51,902 bases of DNA from an uncultured Acetobacteraceae bacterium (GCA_902805625.1 CADCTL010000166.1:1-51902), one strand, 5' to 3'. Shown: positions 7,692-18,323, counted from the stretch's first letter. A program made the numbers and translations. Notes: generated by a model not told the origin, from the sequence alone.

Positions 7692-8165
7692 ATGGAATGG
7701 ACAGCGAAGGCCATTGACCTGCTTCGCGCCCTCTGGGCCGAAGGCCACTCCACCGCCGAGATCGGGCGCCGCATGGGGGTCACGAAGAACGCCATCGTGG
7801 GCAAGGCCCACCGGCTCGACCTCCCCGCGCGGCCGAGCCCCATCCGCAAGCAGGAAGCGGGCGGCTCCTCGGCGGCTCCCCGTCGCAGGCCCTCCGTGCG
7901 CGAGGCGGCCTTGCCGGCGCGGCGCATCGTTCCCCAGCCCCAACCGGCGGCGGCGCCGCCCCCCGCGGCGGCGGGACCGGTCGCCGCCGCGGTGCGGCCT
8001 TTCCCGCGCGCGTCCATGCGGAGCTGCTGCTGGCCGATCGGCGAGCCCGGCGCGCGGGACTTCCGCTTCTGCGCCGCCGAGGCAGACCCCGGGAAGCCGT
8101 ACTGCGCGTCCCACGTCGCCGTCGCCTACGTGCGCGTCCGCGACCGCCGTTCCGACGCGGCCTGA
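7692..8165 (+). CDS. gcrA: GcrA cell-cycle regulator
   Basis: GcrA is an alphaproteobacterial transcription factor that works with sigma70 RNA polymerase at promoters with methylated GANTC sites to time the cell cycle. The 157-residue product has the N-terminal helix-turn-helix (WTAKAIDLLRALWAEGHST, then GVTKNAIVGKAHRL). A Pro/Ala-rich linker of about 70 residues follows. The C-terminal polymerase-binding region contains CCWPIGEPG, FRFCAAEA and YCASH. The cysteines of this region are conserved in the family. The leader contains a perfect inverted repeat and a candidate DnaA box. Confidence 0.95.
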   Translation: MEWTAKAIDLLRALWAEGHSTAEIGRRMGVTKNAIVGKAHRLDLPARPSPIRKQEAGGSSAAPRRRPSVREAALPARRIVPQPQPAAAPPPAAAGPVAAAVRPFPRASMRSCCWPIGEPGARDFRFCAAEADPGKPYCASHVAVAYVRVRDRRSDAA

Positions 8166-8175
8166 CACTGGATGG

Positions 8176-8199
8176 CCGGCGCGCCACGCGGCGTGCCGG
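8176..8199 (+). terminator. GC hairpin downstream of gcrA
   Basis: CCGGCGCGCC (8176-8185) and GGCGTGCCGG (8190-8199) form a 10-base-pair stem with one G-U wobble and a four-base loop, starting 11 bases after the gcrA stop. No T-run follows, so it may be a weak terminator or a 3' stabilising hairpin. Confidence 0.45.
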
Positions 8200-8282
8200 A
8201 AAGGCAGCCATGCCGTTTCCGCGCTTGTGGGATAATGTGCGGATGCTCATTCTCGCGGCATGGTTGATTTCGCTGGCCGGCG

Positions 8283-9149
8283 ATGAGTGGCCGGCTCGTC
8301 GGCGTCGCGCTGCACCTGTCCGCGCTGGCGCTCTTCGTCGTGATGGACACGCTCGTGAAGCGGCTGACGGCGCACTACGCCGTGCCGCAGCTCATGTGGG
8401 CGCGCTTCCTGTTCAGCCTGCTGGGCGCCGCGCTGGTCATCAGGGTCGTGACCGGCGGCCTGCCCTGGCGGTCCCGCGCGCCGCGGCTGCAAGCCTTGCG
8501 CAGCATGCTGCTCGCCGCTTCCAACCTGCTCTTCTCCACGGCCCTGGCGCACATACCGCTGGCCGACGCGACCGCGGTCGGCTTCGCCTCGCCGGTGCTG
8601 ACGGTGGCGCTGGCCGCGGTGTGGCTGAACGAAACCGTCGGGTGGCGGCGCTGGGCCGGGGTCGGCATCGGCCTGCTCGGCGTGACGATCGCCCTGCGGC
8701 CGCCCGTCCTCACCGGCGGGGCGCCGCCGCATTGGGCCATGGTGCTGCCGCTCGGCACGGCGATGCTCTTCGCGGTTTACCAGATCCTCACCCGGAAGCT
8801 GGCGACCGTTGACGACCCGCGCACCACCATCCTGCACACCGGCTTCGCCGCCGCGGTCGCGACCAGCTTGGTGCAGCCGCTGTTCTGGACCCCGCCTCCG
8901 CTCGGCGATTGGCTGCTGCTGGCGAGCCTGGGCCTCCTCGGCGGCGCCGGGCATGGACTGCTGGTGCTGGCCTTCGCCCGCGCGCCGGCGAGCCTGCTGG
9001 CGCCGCTGACCTACACGCAGCTCCTTTGGGCGACCTTGGCGGGCGCGCTGGTTTTCGGCGACTGGCCCGACGCGGTGTCGCTGGCCGGGGCGGCGGTGAT
9101 CGCGCTTGGCGGCGTGTTGGTTGCCTTGCCGGACCGGCACCGGCGGTAG
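8283..9149 (+). CDS. EamA-family (DMT superfamily) transporter
   Basis: This is a polytopic inner-membrane carrier of the drug/metabolite transporter superfamily. The 288-residue product has about ten hydrophobic segments in two EamA halves. The first half has the typical LVKRLTAHYAVPQLMWARFL opening, and the two-half repeat is visible as LADATAVGFASPVLTVALA versus LLAPLTYTQLLWATLAGAL. No substrate-specific feature is recognised; members export amino acids, nucleosides or riboflavin-like compounds. The ribosome site before ATG 8283 is weak. It is followed by a methyltransferase gene on the same strand 70-150 bases on, depending on that gene's start. Confidence 0.88.
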   Translation: MSGRLVGVALHLSALALFVVMDTLVKRLTAHYAVPQLMWARFLFSLLGAALVIRVVTGGLPWRSRAPRLQALRSMLLAASNLLFSTALAHIPLADATAVGFASPVLTVALAAVWLNETVGWRRWAGVGIGLLGVTIALRPPVLTGGAPPHWAMVLPLGTAMLFAVYQILTRKLATVDDPRTTILHTGFAAAVATSLVQPLFWTPPPLGDWLLLASLGLLGGAGHGLLVLAFARAPASLLAPLTYTQLLWATLAGALVFGDWPDAVSLAGAAVIALGGVLVALPDRHRR

Positions 9150-9295
9150 CCGAACAACCGCCGCCATGCCTTGCGCCCGCGGCCCCGGCGGTCTAGCGCA
9201 AGGCCGGTTACGAGAGGATTAAACCCATTCCACAAGCAGGGCTGCACCAGGCCGACAGGCACGGCCACCCACGCGCGGCGCTCGACGCCGAAGCG

Positions 9296-9907
9296 GTGCG
9301 GGAGGCGTACCGCCGCTGGGCCGGCGTCTACGACGAGGTGTTCGGCGCCGTGTCGTCGGCCGGGCGCCGGCGCGCCGTGGCGGCGGTGAACGGCCTGCCC
9401 GGCGCGCGCGTGCTGGAGGTGGGCGTCGGCACCGGCCTCGCCTTGCCGCGCTACGCGCCGGAGAAGCGGGTGGTCGGCATCGACCTGTCGCGTGAGATGC
9501 TCCAGCGGGCGCGGGAGAAGGTGCGGACGCAGCGACTGCGGAACGTGGTCGGCCTGGTGGAGATGGACGCGGAAGCGATGGCCTTCCGCGACGCCTCCTT
9601 CGACATCGCGGTGGCCATGTTCACCGCGACCGTGGTGCCGGACGCCCGGAAGCTGTTGCGCGAGATGCGGCGCGTGGTGCGGCCGGGCGGCGAGCTGCTG
9701 TTCGTGAACCACTTCGCCGCGGAGGGCGGCGTGCGCTGGTGGGCGGAGCGCACCCTCGCCCCGCTGTCCCGCGTGCTCGGCTGGCACCCGGACTTCTCCC
9801 TGGGTGACCTGCTGGAGCACCCCAAAGCGGCGGCCGAGATCGCGTCCTGCCCGCCCTTCGGCCTGTTCACCCTGGTGCGCGTGCCGAACCGGATGGAGTT
9901 CGCCTAG
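9296..9907 (+). CDS. class I SAM methyltransferase, likely PmtA-type PE N-methyltransferase
   Basis: The product carries motif [16 protein letters not shown] near residue 40, [16 protein letters not shown] as motif post-I, and the [17 protein letters not shown] and [12 protein letters not shown] segments. The opening [13 protein letters not shown] is typical of PmtA, which methylates phosphatidylethanolamine to phosphatidylcholine in alphaproteobacteria. GTG 9296 is the first standard start in the frame. However, [13 protein letters not shown] appears to be conserved upstream of it, and the frame is open back to a TAG at 9194. The true start could therefore be a rare ATT at 9218 or CTG at 9242. 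Its stop overlaps the mntH stop on the other strand within one CTAG. Confidence 0.82.
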   Translation: MREAYRRWAGVYDEVFGAVSSAGRRRAVAAVNGLPGARVLEVGVGTGLALPRYAPEKRVVGIDLSREMLQRAREKVRTQRLRNVVGLVEMDAEAMAFRDASFDIAVAMFTATVVPDARKLLREMRRVVRPGGELLFVNHFAAEGGVRWWAERTLAPLSRVLGWHPDFSLGDLLEHPKAAAEIASCPPFGLFTLVRVPNRMEFA

Positions 9908-11232
9908 CCTCCGACGAAGCCCAGCAGCAGCTTCAAGTTCAGGGTCACGATCAGCGCGGTGGCGGCCCAGCCGAACACCAACTGCCAGCGCGGCGCCGTC
10001 AGTTCGCCGAACCGCTTGCGGTCGGAGGCGAACAGCATCAGCGGCACCACCGCGAAGGGCAGTTGCAGCGACAGGATCACCTGGCTCAGGATCAGCAACT
10101 GCGCGGTGCCGCTCGCCCCGTAGAGCCACGTCACCACGATGGCCGGCACGATCGCCACCAGCCGCGTCACCAGTCGGCGCAGCACCGGCGGCAGGCGTAG
10201 GCCCAGGAAGCCCTCCATCACCACCTGCCCGGCGAGCGTGGCCGTGACGGTGGCGTTCAGGCCGCAGGCCAGCAGCGCCACGGCGAAGAGCGTCGCCGCC
10301 GCGGCGCTGCCGACCATCGGCGTCAGCAGCTCGTAGGCGTCGCCGATCTCGGCGACCTCCGTCCGGCCGCCGGCGTGGAACACCGCCGCGGCGGTGATGA
10401 GGATGGCGGAGTTCACCAGCAGGGCGAGCGACAGCGCCACCGTGCTGTCGATGGTGGCGAAGCGGATCGCCTCGCGCTTGGCCGGGAGGCCCGGGGCGTA
10501 GGCGCGGGACTGCACCACGGCGGTGTGCAGGTAGAGGTTGTGCGGCATCACCGTCGCGCCGAGGATGCCGATGGCGATGTAGAGCTGCGTCTCGTTTGTC
10601 AGGATGCTGGCGGAGGGCACGTAGCCCGCGAACACCTCCGCCCACACCGGCTGCGCCATGGCGAGCTGCGCGGCGAAGCAGCCGAACACCAGGAAGATCA
10701 TGCCCGCGATCAGGGCCTCCAGCCACCGCACGCCGCGGTTCTGGAGCCAGAGGATCAGCAGGGCGTCGAGCGCGGTCAGCACCACGCCGAGCAGGAGCGG
10801 GATGCCGAACAGCAGTTGCAGCGCGATTGCCGTGCCGATCAGCTCCGCGAGGTCGGTGGCGCAGATGGCGACCTCCGCCAGACCCCAGAGCGCGAAGTTG
10901 ACCGGCTGGGGGAAGCGTTCGCGGCAGAGCTGCGCCAGGTCGCGTCCCGTGACGATGCCGATGCGTGCGCAAAGGGCCTGCAACAGCATGGCCATCAGGG
11001 ACGAAACGAGCGCGACGGAGAGCAGCGTGTACCCGAACGCCGAACCGCCGGCGAGCGCGGTGGCCCAGTTGCCCGGGTCCATGTAGCCCACCGCCACGAG
11101 GTAGCCCGGCCCGACGAAGGCCATCAGCCGCCGCAGCCATCCCGCGGCGTTCGGGACGACCACGCTCCGGTGGATCTCCGGGAGGCTCACCTCGGGCGGC
11201 GGCGCGGGCACCGTTTCCGGGCGGGTCAGCAC
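9904..11232 (-). CDS. mntH: Nramp-family divalent metal transporter
   Basis: MntH is a proton-coupled importer of Mn2+ (also Fe2+, Cd2+). The product is about 442 residues with eleven hydrophobic segments. The metal-binding DPGN (YMDPGNWAT) is in the first membrane helix and the second ligand motif MPHN ([13 protein letters not shown]) is in the sixth. [17 protein letters not shown] in the third helix is also a family mark. GTG 11232 is chosen because the alternative GTG at 11262 lies inside a metalloregulator-like palindrome. It is divergent from an SmtB-type ArsR gene, strongly suggesting metal-responsive control. Confidence 0.94.
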   Translation of the reverse strand: MLTRPETVPAPPPEVSLPEIHRSVVVPNAAGWLRRLMAFVGPGYLVAVGYMDPGNWATALAGGSAFGYTLLSVALVSSLMAMLLQALCARIGIVTGRDLAQLCRERFPQPVNFALWGLAEVAICATDLAELIGTAIALQLLFGIPLLLGVVLTALDALLILWLQNRGVRWLEALIAGMIFLVFGCFAAQLAMAQPVWAEVFAGYVPSASILTNETQLYIAIGILGATVMPHNLYLHTAVVQSRAYAPGLPAKREAIRFATIDSTVALSLALLVNSAILITAAAVFHAGGRTEVAEIGDAYELLTPMVGSAAAATLFAVALLACGLNATVTATLAGQVVMEGFLGLRLPPVLRRLVTRLVAIVPAIVVTWLYGASGTAQLLILSQVILSLQLPFAVVPLMLFASDRKRFGELTAPRWQLVFGWAATALIVTLNLKLLLGFVGG

Positions 11233-11255
11233 CGCGCGAAACCCGCCGCAACGAC

Positions 11256-11269
11256 TGAACACGTCTTCA
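11256..11269. promoter_or_regulatory. candidate SmtB/ArsR-type operator (6-2-6)
   Basis: TGAACA-CG-TCTTCA is an imperfect 6-2-6 inverted repeat (TGAA-N6-TTCA), the layout recognised by SmtB/CzrA-class ArsR repressors. It lies between the divergent mntH and arsR-family genes. A further TTCAA-CTG-TTCAA direct repeat begins at 11266, partly overlapping it, and could contribute. Assignment is by resemblance only. Confidence 0.55.
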
Positions 11270-11403
11270 ACTGTTCAAATACCCTTTGCATTTCAGAGCG
11301 TTAGCTTAGTAGAGCAGATGCGTGCCGCCGCCGCTCCTGTCAAGCGTCGCTTGCCGAGCCACGGCGGAAGCGCAACCCTGCCGCGACGATGAAGGAGCGA
11401 AAC

Positions 11404-11730
11404 ATGCGCGGGCGCGCCCGGATCGGGGACGACCAAGTGGTCGAACTGGCGGAGATGTTCCGCTTGATGAGCGACCCGACCCGGCTCCGCATCATCCTCG
11501 CCTGCCTGGACGCGCCGGCGGCTCCAGGCGAGATGGCGGAGCGACTGGGCATCTCCGCGTCGCTCGTTTCGCACCACTTGCGCTTGTTGCGCGCGGCGCG
11601 CCTCCTGGGCGCGGAGCGGCGCGGGCGGCAGGTCTTCTACGTCGTGGGCGACCTGCACATCCGCTCCATGCTCTCCGACATGGTGGACCACGTGGCGGAG
11701 GAGGACGCCGAAACGGAAGCGGCGCCCTGA
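11404..11730 (+). CDS. ArsR/SmtB-family metal-sensing repressor
   Basis: The 108-residue product has the ArsR winged helix: MFRLMSDPTRLRIILACL, the recognition helix ISASLVSHHLRLLRAA, and the wing RRGRQVFYVV. The last helix contains D83, H85, H96 and E99. This reproduces the D-x-H-x10-H-x2-E pattern of the SmtB alpha5 metal site (Asp104, His106, His117, Glu120 in SmtB). There is no CxC pair in the N-terminal region, so an alpha5-only sensor is expected. ATG 11404 is preferred over 11389 because AAGGAG at 11391-11396 precedes it. It is divergent from mntH, with a TGAA-N6-TTCA palindrome between them. Zn(II) is the usual effector for this site; Mn is not excluded. Confidence 0.9.
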   Translation: MRGRARIGDDQVVELAEMFRLMSDPTRLRIILACLDAPAAPGEMAERLGISASLVSHHLRLLRAARLLGAERRGRQVFYVVGDLHIRSMLSDMVDHVAEEDAETEAAP

Positions 11731-11809
11731 GTCCGTCCGCTTCCGAACGCCCGCGGACGCGCGTGCGCCAAGTGCCGTCCAGGCTTGCGATTCCGCTCGG
11801 GAAGCTCAC

Positions 11810-11838
11810 TTGTCTAGCGCAGCCTAGCGCGCCTATAG
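11810..11838 (+). promoter_or_regulatory. candidate sigma70-type promoter for coxBA
   Basis: TTGTCT (11810-11815) and CTATAG (11833-11838) are separated by 17 bases, about 115 bases before the coxB start. The fit to TTGACA/TATAAT is partial. Confidence 0.3.
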
Positions 11839-11952
11839 GTCCGCCGCGCCACGGCCCGACGGCCCCTGACGCCTCGGCCGGTCGGTGCCGGCGGAACAAG
11901 CGTCGAGCCGTTGAATGGCGCGCGGCGCGTCTGGATGGGTGAGGTGCGGGGC

Positions 11953-12867
11953 GTGATCGGTCGGTGGTTCGGTAGGGCATTGGGGCTGGCGCTGGCCGGT
12001 TCCCTGGCGGTGTCGGTTCCCTTCGGGGCGGCGCTGGCGCAACTGCAGTCGCAAGACAACCGCAGCTCCGGCGGCTACGTGGGGGAGACGACCTCCTCCT
12101 TCGGCGCGCCCATCCCGTGGGGCACGGGGCTGCAACCCGGCGTCGGCCCGGTGAACGACGCGATACAAGACTTCAACAGCACTGTGCTGTGGATCATCGT
12201 CGCCATCACGATCTTCGTCTTGGCCCTCCTGGCGTATTGCATGTGGCGCTTCCGCGAAACGGCCAATCCCACGCCGTCCCGCACCAGCCACCACACCTAC
12301 CTGGAGATCGCCTGGACGGTGTTGCCGGTGTTGCTCCTCCTGATCATCGCCATTCCGTCCTTCCGGCTGATCTATTTCGAGGACGCGCCGCGGGAAGCGG
12401 ACATGACCGTCAACGTGCAGGGCCGGCAGTGGTACTGGAATTACACCTTCCCGGACCACGGCGGCCTGACCTTCGACAGCCGCCCGATCCCCGACACCGA
12501 TCTCCAGCCCGGTCAGATCCGCAACCTGACGGTGGACGAGCCCCTCGTCATCCCGGTGAACGCCACCATCCGTATTCTGACGACCGGGCAAGACGTGATC
12601 CACAGTTTCTTCGTGCCCTCGCTGGGCGTGCAGAAGTACACCATACCGGGTCGCACGCTGGAAACTTGGTTCCGGGCGGACCGCGAAGGCACGTTCTACG
12701 GCCAGTGCAACCAGATCTGCGGGACGAACCATTGGTTCATGCCGATCACTGTCCGCGCGGTGCCGCAGGCCGAGTTCCTGACCTGGGTCGAAGAAACGAA
12801 GAAGAAATACGCGCAGGCCGACGACGGCGCGGCGGCGCGGGTGCAGACAGCCGAGGCCGCCCGCTGA
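11953..12867 (+). CDS. coxB: cytochrome c oxidase subunit II
   Basis: Subunit II holds the binuclear CuA centre that receives electrons from cytochrome c. The product is about 304 residues. A signal peptide (RALGLALAGSLAVSVPFGAALA) is followed by two membrane helices (VLWIIVAITIFVLALLAYCMW and the segment after YLEIAWTVLPVL). A cupredoxin domain follows. CuA ligands are visible: GQDVIHSFFVP (His), then GQCNQICGTNHWFMP (Cys, Glu position, Cys, His, Met). The aromatic electron-entry patch GRQWYWNYTFP is intact. Of several in-frame starts (11911 TTG, 11935 ATG, 11953 GTG) I prefer 11953, because GGTGAGG lies eight bases upstream and the signal peptide then begins cleanly. It is followed by coxA 51 bases on. 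Confidence 0.95.
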   Translation: MIGRWFGRALGLALAGSLAVSVPFGAALAQLQSQDNRSSGGYVGETTSSFGAPIPWGTGLQPGVGPVNDAIQDFNSTVLWIIVAITIFVLALLAYCMWRFRETANPTPSRTSHHTYLEIAWTVLPVLLLLIIAIPSFRLIYFEDAPREADMTVNVQGRQWYWNYTFPDHGGLTFDSRPIPDTDLQPGQIRNLTVDEPLVIPVNATIRILTTGQDVIHSFFVPSLGVQKYTIPGRTLETWFRADREGTFYGQCNQICGTNHWFMPITVRAVPQAEFLTWVEETKKKYAQADDGAAARVQTAEAAR

Positions 12868-14732
<1,865 letters not shown>

Positions 14733-14744
14733 CGACGGCGCCCC

Positions 14745-16121
14745 TCAAACCGCGCGGAGGGCGGCCGGGGTGGGCTGCGCCGCCGCCGCCTCCTCGCCGG
14801 CGGCGCGGAACTGGCCGGGCGCCCGGGCCTGCCCGGGGATCGGCACGGCGTTGCCGCCGCGCGGCTCCCGCCCGGTGATGAGGCGGGCGCCGCGCTGGAA
14901 GGTCAAGTAGCTCCACAGCCACTCGAAGGAGACCACGACGCGGCTGCGGAAGCCGACCAGGTACCAGATGTGGGCGACGCACCAGAACACCCAGCCGACG
15001 AAGCCGGTCAGCCGGATCTTGCCCAGTTCCACCACCGCCGAGCGGCGCCCGATGGTGGCGAGGTCGCCGTGGTGGCGGTAGCTGAAGGGCGGCGGCGCCG
15101 GCTTGCCCGCGGCGCGCGCCGCGAGCACCCGGCCCACGTGGCGCCCCATCTGCTTGGCGCCCGGCGCGGTGCCCGGCACGGGGCGCCCTGATCCGTCTTT
15201 CGCCGTCACGAGGTCGCCCACCGCGAAGATGTCGGGGCGGCCCGGCACGGTGAGGTCGGGCCCGACCGGGATGCGGCCTTGCCGGTCGCGCTCGGCGTCG
15301 ATCCAGGCGCCGGCCGGGGACGCGACCACGCCGGCGGCCCAGACGATGGTGCTGGCGCCGATGCGTTCGGCCCCGCACTCCACGCCGTCGGGGCCGCAGT
15401 GCGTCACGCGCGTGCCGGTCAGCACCTGCACGCCCATGCGCTCCAGCGAAGCGTGCGCGACGGCGGAGAGCTCCTCCGGGAAGCTCGGCAGCACGCGCGG
15501 CCCGGCCTCGATCAGCACCACGCGCGCCATGGCCGGGTCGATGCGGCGGAACTCGCGCGGCATGGCGTGACGCGCGAGCTCCACCATGGCGCCGGCGAGC
15601 TCCACGCCGGTCGGGCCGGCGCCCACCACGACGAAGGTGAGCAGGCGCCGCCGCTCGGCCTCGTCGGCGGTGACTTCGGCGCGCTCGAAGGCGAGCAGCA
15701 GCCGCCGCCGGATGTCGGTCGCGTCCTCGATGGTCTTCAGGCCGGGCGCGACCGGCGCCCATTCGTCGTGGCCGAAGTAGGAATGGGTCGCGCCGGTGGC
15801 CAGCAGCAGCGCGTCGTAGGGGATGGCGAGCCCGTCGCCCGCGCGCACGACGCGCGCTTGCGTGTCCACGCCCGTCGCCTCGGCCATCACCACCGCCAGG
15901 TTGCGCTGGCGGCGGAACACGGTGCGGACCGGCCAGGCGATGTCGCCGGGCGAGAGCGCCGCGGTCGCCACTTGGTAGAGCAGCGGCTGGAACAGGTGGT
16001 GGTTCTGCCGGTCCACCAAGGTGATCTCGACCGGTGAGCGGGCCAGCGCCCGCGCCGCTTCCAACCCGCCGAAACCGGCGCCCAAAATCACCACGCGGAA
16101 GGGTTTCGCGGGCCCGGCCAT
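14745..16121 (-). CDS. ndh: type II NADH:quinone oxidoreductase
   Basis: This single-subunit, non-proton-pumping enzyme passes electrons from NADH via FAD to quinone. The 458-residue product has two Rossmann motifs: VVILGAGFGGLEAARAL (FAD, residues 9-25) and FVVVGAGPTGVELAG (NADH, near 165). It also has the FAD-closing IFAVGDLVTAKD and the NDH-2 segment APGAKQMGRHVGRVL. NHHLFQPLLYQVATAALSP is the family-specific quinone-region block. The C-terminal region has a hydrophobic membrane-contact segment (GWVFWCVAHIWYLVGF) and a Pro/Ala-rich end. It converges on coxA with 12 bases between it and the small frame ending at 14732, placing an alternative NADH entry next to a terminal oxidase. Confidence 0.93.
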   Translation of the reverse strand: MAGPAKPFRVVILGAGFGGLEAARALARSPVEITLVDRQNHHLFQPLLYQVATAALSPGDIAWPVRTVFRRQRNLAVVMAEATGVDTQARVVRAGDGLAIPYDALLLATGATHSYFGHDEWAPVAPGLKTIEDATDIRRRLLLAFERAEVTADEAERRRLLTFVVVGAGPTGVELAGAMVELARHAMPREFRRIDPAMARVVLIEAGPRVLPSFPEELSAVAHASLERMGVQVLTGTRVTHCGPDGVECGAERIGASTIVWAAGVVASPAGAWIDAERDRQGRIPVGPDLTVPGRPDIFAVGDLVTAKDGSGRPVPGTAPGAKQMGRHVGRVLAARAAGKPAPPPFSYRHHGDLATIGRRSAVVELGKIRLTGFVGWVFWCVAHIWYLVGFRSRVVVSFEWLWSYLTFQRGARLITGREPRGGNAVPIPGQARAPGQFRAAGEEAAAAQPTPAALRAV

Positions 16122-16237
16122 CCGTCACGCTCCACCGCGCCGTGTAGGCGCCGCAGCTTTGGGACGGTCGCCCCGCGCGTCAAGCCGCGCGGGACGCCCG
16201 CCGTGGAATGTCGGAGATTAGCGCCGACGCCGGCCGG

Positions 16238-16618
16238 TCAGACCGCCCGCCCGCCCGTTACGCCCGTCGCGTCCTCGGGCACGGTGCGGGTCATCAGCCC
16301 GGCGCCGATCTCCATGATGCCGACGAGCAGGTGCGGCCAGAAGACCTTGTCGGCGAAGCCGAACAGCCAGGGCGACAGGGCCAGCAGCGCGCCCGACCCG
16401 ATGTCGATCATCAGGTGGACCGGCATCGGGATCACCCGCATGACGCCGAGTTCGTAATCGGTCATCAGCGCGCCGCCGATCGCCACCAGGCCGAGGGCCT
16501 GCGGCACCCACTGCGCCGCGGTGCCGTCGGCGAAGCCCAGGATGTAAGGCACGACGATCAGCAACGCGCCGACAACGTAGTCCAGCACGCCGTGCGTGCG
16601 CGTAGAGATGAACCGCAT
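16238..16618 (-). CDS. SPW-repeat membrane protein
   Basis: The 126-residue integral membrane protein has four hydrophobic helices arranged as two copies of the SPW repeat. SPWLFGFAD is the exact motif in the second half, and VPYILGFADG is its degenerate counterpart in the first. The family function is unknown. A GGAGGGTGGT ribosome site precedes the ATG. It lies upstream of nothing on its own strand except, across 116 bases, the NDH-2 start, so co-transcription with ndh is possible. Confidence 0.8.
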   Translation of the reverse strand: MRFISTRTHGVLDYVVGALLIVVPYILGFADGTAAQWVPQALGLVAIGGALMTDYELGVMRVIPMPVHLMIDIGSGALLALSPWLFGFADKVFWPHLLVGIMEIGAGLMTRTVPEDATGVTGGRAV

Positions 16619-16792
16619 ACCACCCTCCCGCGGCGTCCGACCGCCGCTGTCCTGGGAGGCGAACGCGAGGGAAACCGCCGCGGTTCGTCGCGCTAGAAGA
16701 ACGTCCGCCGCTTAAGCCGTTGAAAACGCAAGTGCGCGGCGTTCGATTCCGTACAAAGAGAGGGCGGCCGAGCGCCCCCTGGACGGCACAGC

Positions 16793-16816
16793 AAAAAGGG
16801 CGGGGATGACCCGCCC
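16793..16816 (-). terminator. intrinsic terminator of the 48-residue membrane ORF
   Basis: On the minus strand GGGCGGG, a five-base loop and CCCGCCC are followed by TTTTT (16797-16793). This is a textbook rho-independent terminator nine bases past the stop of the small gene at 16826-16972. Confidence 0.8.
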
Positions 16817-16825
16817 TCGTGCTGC

Positions 16826-16972
16826 TCAGCTACCTTCTTGGGCGGCGCCTGCCGGCATCCCGCCGGCTCCGAGGGCCAGCCCGCTGCGCTTCACCGCGCG
16901 GCGAACCATCGTGCCCCAGATCACCAGCGCCGAACCGGCCCCGGCGCCCAGCAAGCCTACGACGGAAAACAT
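16826..16972 (-). CDS. 48-residue single-pass membrane microprotein
   Basis: A strong ribosome site (AGGAGAAGGTG directly before ATG) opens a 48-codon frame whose product begins with a membrane helix (FSVVGLLGAGAGSALVIWGTM). A basic patch RRAVKRS and a Gly/Ala-rich tail follow. An intrinsic terminator follows the stop at once, so this is a compact monocistronic transcription unit. No family is recognised. The combination of ribosome site, membrane helix and terminator makes it a likely real gene. Confidence 0.7.
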   Translation of the reverse strand: MFSVVGLLGAGAGSALVIWGTMVRRAVKRSGLALGAGGMPAGAAQEGS

Positions 16973-17141
16973 CACCTTCTCCTGGCGGGGCGTATCGGGT
17001 GAGCGCCCCATGCGCTCTTCCTGGCACCCGCCTTCTTTCGACAGGCGTAACATGGGCGCGCGGAGGCTCGATCTCAACCGAAAAGGGACACTTCGCAGGT
17101 GCTCCGCACGCCATTCTGGTATGCACGGAACGCAGGGCGAA

Positions 17142-18311
17142 CTACCCCACCTCCTTCAGCACGCGTCGGGCGATGGCCATTCGATGCACTTCGCTCGGCC
17201 CCTCGTAGACGCGCATCACGCGCACCTGCTGAGCCATGAGCTGCAAGGGCAGCTCCTTCGTCACGCCCATAGCGCCGTGGCATTGCATAGCGTTGTCCAC
17301 CACGTCCTGCGCCATCTCGGTGGCGAACACCTTCAGCATCCCCGCCTCGTGCCGCACGTCCCGGCCGGCGTCGAGCGTGGCGGCGGCGGAGGCCACCATG
17401 AGGCGGCAGGCGTGGATGCGCGTGGCCGCGTCCGCGATCCACCACTGCACGGCCTGCCGATCGGCGAGCGGCACGCCGAAGGTGACGCGCTGCTTGGCGT
17501 AGGAGCACAGCATCTCCAGCGCCCGCCGCGCGATGCCGACGCAGCGCGCGCCCATCTGCAAGCGGCGCACGTTGAGGCGGAGCTGCATGGGCGCGTAACC
17601 TTTGCCCACCTCGCCGAGAACTTGGCTCCCCGGCACGCGGCAGTCCTCGAACACCAGCTCGTAGGTGCGGCGCCCGCCGACCATGGCGATCTCGCGCTCG
17701 ATGAGGAAGCCGGGCGTGCCGCGCTCCACGATGAAGGCGGTCACGCCCTCCGCCCGCTTGCCCTCGCCCGTGCGCGCCATGACGATGATGAAGTCCGCCG
17801 CCGGCACGCCGCTGACCCAGATCTTGCGCCCGTTGATCCGCCAGCCGCCGTCGCCGTCCGGCACGGCGCGGGTGATCATGCCCGCCGGGTCGCCCCCCGC
17901 GCCGGGCTCGGAGATCGCCATGGCGGAGCGCGCTTCGCCCTCGGCGTAGGGCCGCAGGTAGCGCTCCCGTTGGTGCGGGTCCGCCACGGCCAGCATCATG
18001 TGCAGGTTCGGGCTGTCCGGCGGGAAGATGAAGGGCGTGAGCGTGCGGCCCAGCTCCTCCTCTACGGCCATGAGCGGCAGCACGGGCAGGTTCGCGCCCC
18101 CGAACTCCTCCGGCACGTCCAACCCCCAAAGCCCCAGCTCGCGCGCCTTGGCGCGGAGCGGCCCTTCCTCGTCCGGCGTGAGCGAGATCTTGCCGCCGCC
18201 GGCCTCGCGCGCCAGCACGGCGGGCTCCAGCGGCATCAGCTCGCGTTCCACGAACTTCGTCACGAGGTCGCGGAGCATCCGGTGCTCCTCGTTCAGCTCC
18301 GCCCAGGCCAT
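17142..18311 (-). CDS. acyl-CoA dehydrogenase
   Basis: This FAD enzyme introduces a 2,3-double bond into an acyl-CoA and passes electrons to ETF. The 389-residue product has the three-domain family pattern. GLDVPEEFGGANLP lies in the N-terminal helices, the FAD-contacting AMAISEPGAGGDPAGM lies near residue 130, and GWRINGRKIWVSG lies in the beta domain. The C-terminal base region RVYEGPSEVHRMAIARR supplies the catalytic Glu. Resemblance is to ACADs found with CoA-transferases in carboxylic-acid and terpenoid catabolism rather than to straight-chain FadE. It is the last gene of a five-gene leftward run, 12 bases after the SDR gene. Confidence 0.93.
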   Translation of the reverse strand: MAWAELNEEHRMLRDLVTKFVERELMPLEPAVLAREAGGGKISLTPDEEGPLRAKARELGLWGLDVPEEFGGANLPVLPLMAVEEELGRTLTPFIFPPDSPNLHMMLAVADPHQRERYLRPYAEGEARSAMAISEPGAGGDPAGMITRAVPDGDGGWRINGRKIWVSGVPAADFIIVMARTGEGKRAEGVTAFIVERGTPGFLIEREIAMVGGRRTYELVFEDCRVPGSQVLGEVGKGYAPMQLRLNVRRLQMGARCVGIARRALEMLCSYAKQRVTFGVPLADRQAVQWWIADAATRIHACRLMVASAAATLDAGRDVRHEAGMLKVFATEMAQDVVDNAMQCHGAMGVTKELPLQLMAQQVRVMRVYEGPSEVHRMAIARRVLKEVG

Positions 18312-18323
18312 GCCTTGTTCTCC

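Noticed and set aside
11271-11295. Mur/Fur box in front of mntH
   Set aside because: TTTGCATTT lies in the divergent region, but a matching second half is not present. The SmtB-type palindrome fits better.
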